Source: Chloroflexota bacterium
GTDB lineage: Bacteria; Chloroflexota; Dehalococcoidia; SM23-28-2; RBG-16-64-32
Assembly: GCA_022565075.1 (NCBI GenBank)
Contig: JADFKG010000076.1
Location: 1 to 9,880 of the forward strand
Reading direction: 5' to 3'
DNA: 9,880 nt
Shown here in pieces: positions 7,369 to 9,880 of the stretch (the stretch's first letter is position 1; every line of letters starts with the position of its first letter). The position numbers and the translations under genes were made by a program. The notes beneath the pieces were generated by a model that worked only from the letters and a program-made list of their open reading frames with translations, did not search any database and had not been told where the DNA came from.

Positions 7369-8199
7369 TCAGTTGTCTCGGCGGCTCAGCCTGGGCAGTC
7401 TGGGGCCGGTCGGGCGGTCCAGGTCGGAGGAAGGCAAGATCAGGCTGCGGAGGATGCCGCGCAGGCGAGGACCGTCGAGGTTGGAGATGGCGCGGCCGTT
7501 CGCCGCGATGGACACGGCACCCGTTTCCTCCGATACGACGACGATCACTGCGTCCGTGCGCTCCGAAAGGCCGAGGGCGGCGCGATGGCGAGTGCCTTGA
7601 AGGTTGTCGGTGCGCTCTGAAAGCGGCAGGGTCGCGCCGGCGGCGACGACGCGGTCCGCGCGAACGATGACGGCGCCGTCGTGGAGGGCGGCGTTCGGGT
7701 AGAAGATGGACATCAGAAGTGGCGTCGAGCAGAGCGCTTCGAGCTTCGTGCCAGTGTCGATGTAGTCCTCAAGGCCGGTTTCGCGCTCGATGACGATGAT
7801 GGCGCCCCGGTGCTGCTCGCCGAGCGTCATTGAGGCGTCGGCGATGCCATCGACAACGCTTTCCAGGTTTGCACGTCCAGCCGGCCAGTGCCAGCGGCCC
7901 GTGCGCCCGATGCGCTCGAGGAAGCGGCGGATCTCCTGCTGGAAGATGATGGGCAGTGCGATGAGGAGCGCCGGAAAGGAGTTGCTCAGGAGCCAGCTGA
8001 GAACCGTCAGGTTGAGGGCCTCGACGAGAATAAACGCGCCAATGACGATGATCAGCATGCCACGCAGCAGCGACATCGCGGTCGTGCCTTTGACGATCAG
8101 TAGCACGAGGTAGATCAGCAAGGCGAGGCTGAGGATTTCGATGACGCTCTCGACACGAAACTCGTCGAGGGCGTCGGTGACGCTGTTCCAGAGGCCCAC
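7369..8199 (-). CDS. cdaA: Diadenylate cyclase CdaA (DisA_N domain)
   Basis: 276 residues from a GTG at 8199, one base after the argF stop (TAG-C-GTG) with GGAG in the argF end as ribosome site. CdaA makes cyclic di-AMP from two ATP, a messenger that usually controls potassium uptake, osmolyte balance and cell-wall state. Three N-terminal transmembrane helices (about 20-37, 42-60 and 66-84) lead into a cytoplasmic cyclase domain (about 90-255). The active-site motifs DGA (174-176) and RHR (204-206, in GTRHRAALG) are intact, so the enzyme should be active. The 'GAVSIAANGRAISNLDG' segment (227-243) is also typical. The last 25 residues are Pro/Arg-rich and probably flexible. The gene is paired with cdaR, but glmM, the common third partner in Firmicutes, is not next in line. 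Confidence 0.97.
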   Translation of the reverse strand: MGLWNSVTDALDEFRVESVIEILSLALLIYLVLLIVKGTTAMSLLRGMLIIVIGAFILVEALNLTVLSWLLSNSFPALLIALPIIFQQEIRRFLERIGRTGRWHWPAGRANLESVVDGIADASMTLGEQHRGAIIVIERETGLEDYIDTGTKLEALCSTPLLMSIFYPNAALHDGAVIVRADRVVAAGATLPLSERTDNLQGTRHRAALGLSERTDAVIVVVSEETGAVSIAANGRAISNLDGPRLRGILRSLILPSSDLDRPTGPRLPRLSRRDN

Positions 8200-8200
8200 G

Positions 8201-9127
8201 CTACTCCACGTCTTCTTCGGAGAGGATGTGGGCGAGAAGCGCTTTCTGAGCGTGCAGGCGGTTCTCGGCCTGGTCGAAAGCGGCGGACTGCGGCCCGTCC
8301 AGGACCTCTGCGGTCACTTCTTCGCCCCTGTGCGCCGGTAAGTCGTGCATGAAGATGGCGTCGGGCCGTGCGCGCTTCATGAGTGAGGCGTCGACGGTGT
8401 AGCCGGCGAAGTCTTCGCGGCGGAGGCCGGCCTCCGCTTCCTGGCCCATGCTCGCCCAGACGTCTGTGTACACGACGTCGGCGTCGGTCGCCGCTTCTTC
8501 GGGTTCGCGCAGCTGGGTTATGCTGCCGCCGGATTCGGCTGCGAACGCCGTGGCGCGCTCGAGTACTTCGGGGGCTACTTCGTACCCCTCCGGCGAGGCG
8601 ATGCGGATGTGCATGCCGGTGAGGGCGCCGGCCAGTGCGAGCGAGTTGGCGACGTTGTTGCCGTCGCCGATGTAGGCCAGTGTGACGCCGCTGAGACGAC
8701 CCTTCTTTTCACGCACGGTGAGCAGGTCGGCGAGGGCCTGGCAGGGGTGCTCTCTATCGGAGAGGGCGTTGATGACGGGCACGGAGCTGTGCTCGGCGAG
8801 CTGCTGGACGGTCTCGGTCGTGAAGGTGCGGGCGGCGATGCAGTCGACGTAGCGGCTGAGGACGCGGGCGACGTCGGCGGGCGTTTCACGTTCGCCGAGG
8901 CCGACTTCGGGAGGGGAGAGGTATATGCAGTCGCCGCCGAGGTGTCTCATCGCCACTTCAAAGGAGACGCGGGTGCGCAGGGAGGGTTTCTCGAAGACGA
9001 GGGCGAGGGTCTGGCCCTGGAGGAGCGGGCGGCGACCGGCGTCCTTCAACGCGAGCGCAGTCGCGAGGATGCGTTCGATTTCGGGTGCCGTGAGATCGGC
9101 TATGGAGATGACGTTGCGACCGCGCAC
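8201..9127 (-). CDS. argF: Ornithine carbamoyltransferase
   Basis: 308 residues from a GTG at 9127, with GGAGG six bases upstream. It joins carbamoyl phosphate and ornithine to make citrulline in arginine synthesis. The carbamoyl-phosphate site SLRTR (49-53), HPCQ (127-130), the nucleotide-fold-like GDGNNVANS (154-162), and the ornithine-site DVWASMG (222-228) are present, as is the C-terminal ENRLHAQKALL (288-298). One residue is odd: the usual HCLP loop reads HDLP (261-264), so the cysteine that lines the ornithine site is Asp. The codon is GAC, which is two or more base changes from a Cys codon and so unlikely to be a sequencing slip. This may be a lineage variant. Aspartate carbamoyltransferase is excluded by the SMG loop and the LPAHRG segment. 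First gene of the leftward operon. Confidence 0.94.
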   Translation of the reverse strand: MRGRNVISIADLTAPEIERILATALALKDAGRRPLLQGQTLALVFEKPSLRTRVSFEVAMRHLGGDCIYLSPPEVGLGERETPADVARVLSRYVDCIAARTFTTETVQQLAEHSSVPVINALSDREHPCQALADLLTVREKKGRLSGVTLAYIGDGNNVANSLALAGALTGMHIRIASPEGYEVAPEVLERATAFAAESGGSITQLREPEEAATDADVVYTDVWASMGQEAEAGLRREDFAGYTVDASLMKRARPDAIFMHDLPAHRGEEVTAEVLDGPQSAAFDQAENRLHAQKALLAHILSEEDVE

Positions 9128-9150
9128 GGAAGGCCTCCAGAAGTGGTTTC

Positions 9151-9159
9151 AGTATAGCA
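9151..9159 (-). promoter_or_regulatory. Extended -10 promoter for argF operon
   Basis: On the minus strand the sequence reads TGC-TATACT, an extended -10 element (TGn plus a five-of-six match to TATAAT). It lies 23 bases upstream of the argF GTG, giving a predicted transcript start near 9144 and a leader of about 17 bases. No good -35 hexamer is seen 16-18 bases further upstream, which is usual for extended -10 promoters. No arginine-repressor box was recognised. It is the only convincing promoter for the nine minus-strand genes, since the later junctions leave almost no room. Confidence 0.6.
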
Positions 9160-9184
9160 TCGCTCAGGTAGGGGACGGCTGCGC

Positions 9185-9190
9185 TAAGAT
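9185..9190 (+). promoter_or_regulatory. Possible -10 box for the VOC gene
   Basis: TAAGAT matches the -10 consensus at five of six positions and lies 33 bases before the VOC start codon. No convincing -35 is visible at the usual spacing. It shares the 96-base divergent region 9128-9223 with the argF promoter, so the two could influence each other. Confidence 0.35.
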
Positions 9191-9223
9191 GTGGGAAATT
9201 TAGACGCCAGGAGGGAGCTTGAT

Positions 9224-9574
9224 ATGGTTCGTCCCGTTGTGTTTTTCCAGATATGGGGGAAGGATCCCGACGGGCTGCGTGAGTTCTACCGCGAGATGTT
9301 CGGGTGGAAGATCGATGAGCCGAACGCGATGGGGATATCGATGATCGAGCACGGGACCGGGGGGCCGCCGGAAGGGGTTGGCGGGTCGATCATGGCGGGG
9401 GCGGAGGCGCGGGTGCTGATCTATGTGCAGGTGCTGGACCCGGCGGAGACGCTGGCGAAGGCGGAGGCGCTGGGCGGGCGGCGGGTGATGGAGCCGTTCG
9501 ATGTGCCGGACGGGCCGACGGTGGCGCAGATGGCGGACCCGGAGGGGAATGTGATCGGGCTGGTGAAGCAGTAG
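9224..9574 (+). CDS. VOC-superfamily (glyoxalase-like) small protein
   Basis: 116 residues from the ATG at 9224, which has GGAGGGAG a few bases upstream. A GTG at 9191 is also in frame, but the ribosome site would then lie inside the gene. The protein has the vicinal-oxygen-chelate fold pattern: VVFFQIWGKDPDGLREFYRE (4-23) with MFGWKID (25-31), then VLIYVQVLDPAETLAKAEALG (64-84) and MADPEGNVIGLVK (103-115). VOC proteins include glyoxalases, dioxygenases and resistance proteins. The usual first metal His seems replaced by Gln (residue 9), and the usual late Glu by Gly (112), so metal-dependent catalysis is doubtful. Its third codon bases are mostly G, unlike the minus-strand genes. It is a single gene, divergent from argF; the substrate cannot be told. 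Confidence 0.92.
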   Translation: MVRPVVFFQIWGKDPDGLREFYREMFGWKIDEPNAMGISMIEHGTGGPPEGVGGSIMAGAEARVLIYVQVLDPAETLAKAEALGGRRVMEPFDVPDGPTVAQMADPEGNVIGLVKQ

Positions 9575-9592
9575 GCGGTCTTTGATTGATTG

Positions 9593-9624
9593 CGGGTCCG
9601 GTGGTACGGGATCCGATTGTTTTT
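9593..9624 (+). terminator. Rho-independent terminator after the VOC gene
   Basis: A seven-pair stem, CGGGTCC (9593-9599) with GGATCCG (9609-9615), contains one G-T pair and a nine-base loop. It is followed by ATTGTTTTT ending at 9624. It lies 18 bases after the VOC stop and has a T tract only on the plus strand, so it should end the rightward transcript. The stem is short, so this is a moderate call. Confidence 0.55.
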
Positions 9625-9626
9625 CG

Positions 9627-9880
9627 TCATAGGTGTGTTTCGAGGACGGATTTCGTGTCTGGGAGGCCGGGGATGCTTCGATTGTTCTCGTAGGCTTCGT
9701 TGGCGCGGTCGAGGGCCTGTTGTTCGAAGCGCTCGAGGAGGCGGTGGAGGAGGCGGTCGGCCTGACGGCGGTTGCGGCGCTGGCGCTCGGTCTGGGCGCC
9801 GGCGAGGTGGTGGAGGATGCGGAGGCCTTCGGGGTCGTGGGAGATGATTTCGATGAGGCGGCGGTAGGCGGCGGACGTGC
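9627..9880 (-). CDS. C-terminal part of an unknown helical protein
   Basis: The minus strand is open from the right edge to a TGA at 9627, giving 83 complete residues. The sequence is strongly charged and helical, rich in Arg, Glu, Leu and Gln, with no membrane segment. It includes IISHDPEGLRILHHLAGAQ, then an Arg-rich helix with LLHRLLER and a looser tail, NNRSIPGLPDTKSVLETHL. About 61 of the 83 codons end in C, the same bias as the other minus-strand genes, which argues for real coding. The competing plus-strand frame here encodes a Gly/Arg-rich string that looks like a shadow. The gene faces the VOC gene tail to tail. I do not recognise the family, and the N-terminus lies outside the window. 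Confidence 0.7.
   Translation of the reverse strand, partial: TSAAYRRLIEIISHDPEGLRILHHLAGAQTERQRRNRRQADRLLHRLLERFEQQALDRANEAYENNRSIPGLPDTKSVLETHL

Noticed and set aside
9728..9760. Purine-rich near-repeat (GGAGGCGGTGGAGGAGGCGG)
   Set aside because: It is explained by repeated Leu-Leu-His/Glu-Arg codons in the minus-strand gene, not by a separate repeat element.
9590..9847. Plus-strand Gly/Arg-rich frame at the right end
   Set aside because: Its composition comes from the purine-rich strand; the minus strand reads as a charged helical protein with the expected C-ending codons.

Overview
The window is GC-rich and gene-dense, bacterial, and almost entirely coding on the minus strand. The gene content (argF, cdaA, cdaR, der, plsY, a tldD/tldE pair), the many GTG starts and the sequence style of PlsY and ArgF suggest a high-GC bacterium. 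Chloroflexota is my best guess, at low confidence and from memory of family style only. No rRNA, tRNA, CRISPR array, insertion sequence or phage gene was seen.

Layout, read right to left along the minus strand: a divergent promoter region (9128-9223) drives argF leftward and a small VOC-fold gene rightward. From argF the minus strand carries an unbroken, tightly packed series: argF, cdaA, cdaR (YbbR), der, plsY, tldD, an unrecognised 244-residue protein, tldE (pmbA) and a HEAT-repeat protein that runs off the left edge. Junctions are 4-base overlaps or gaps of at most 18 bases, so one long polycistronic unit of nine genes is likely. It would join arginine synthesis (ornithine carbamoyltransferase), c-di-AMP synthesis (CdaA with its regulator CdaR), ribosome assembly (Der), the first acyltransfer of phospholipid synthesis (PlsY) and the TldD/TldE peptidase. 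Five of the nine starts are GTG (argF, cdaA, der, plsY, tldD).

To the right, the VOC gene ends at a probable intrinsic terminator and faces the 3' end of another minus-strand gene of unknown function that runs off the right edge.

The most unusual element is the 244-residue gene lodged between tldD and tldE. It has lower GC than its neighbours and matches no family I can name. It is fitted between the two partner genes with a TAG-ATG abutment on one side and an ATGA overlap on the other. Other points of note are an ornithine carbamoyltransferase whose usual HCLP motif reads HDLP, a c-di-AMP module followed by der and plsY rather than glmM, and mirror-image third-base usage on the two strands at the right end.
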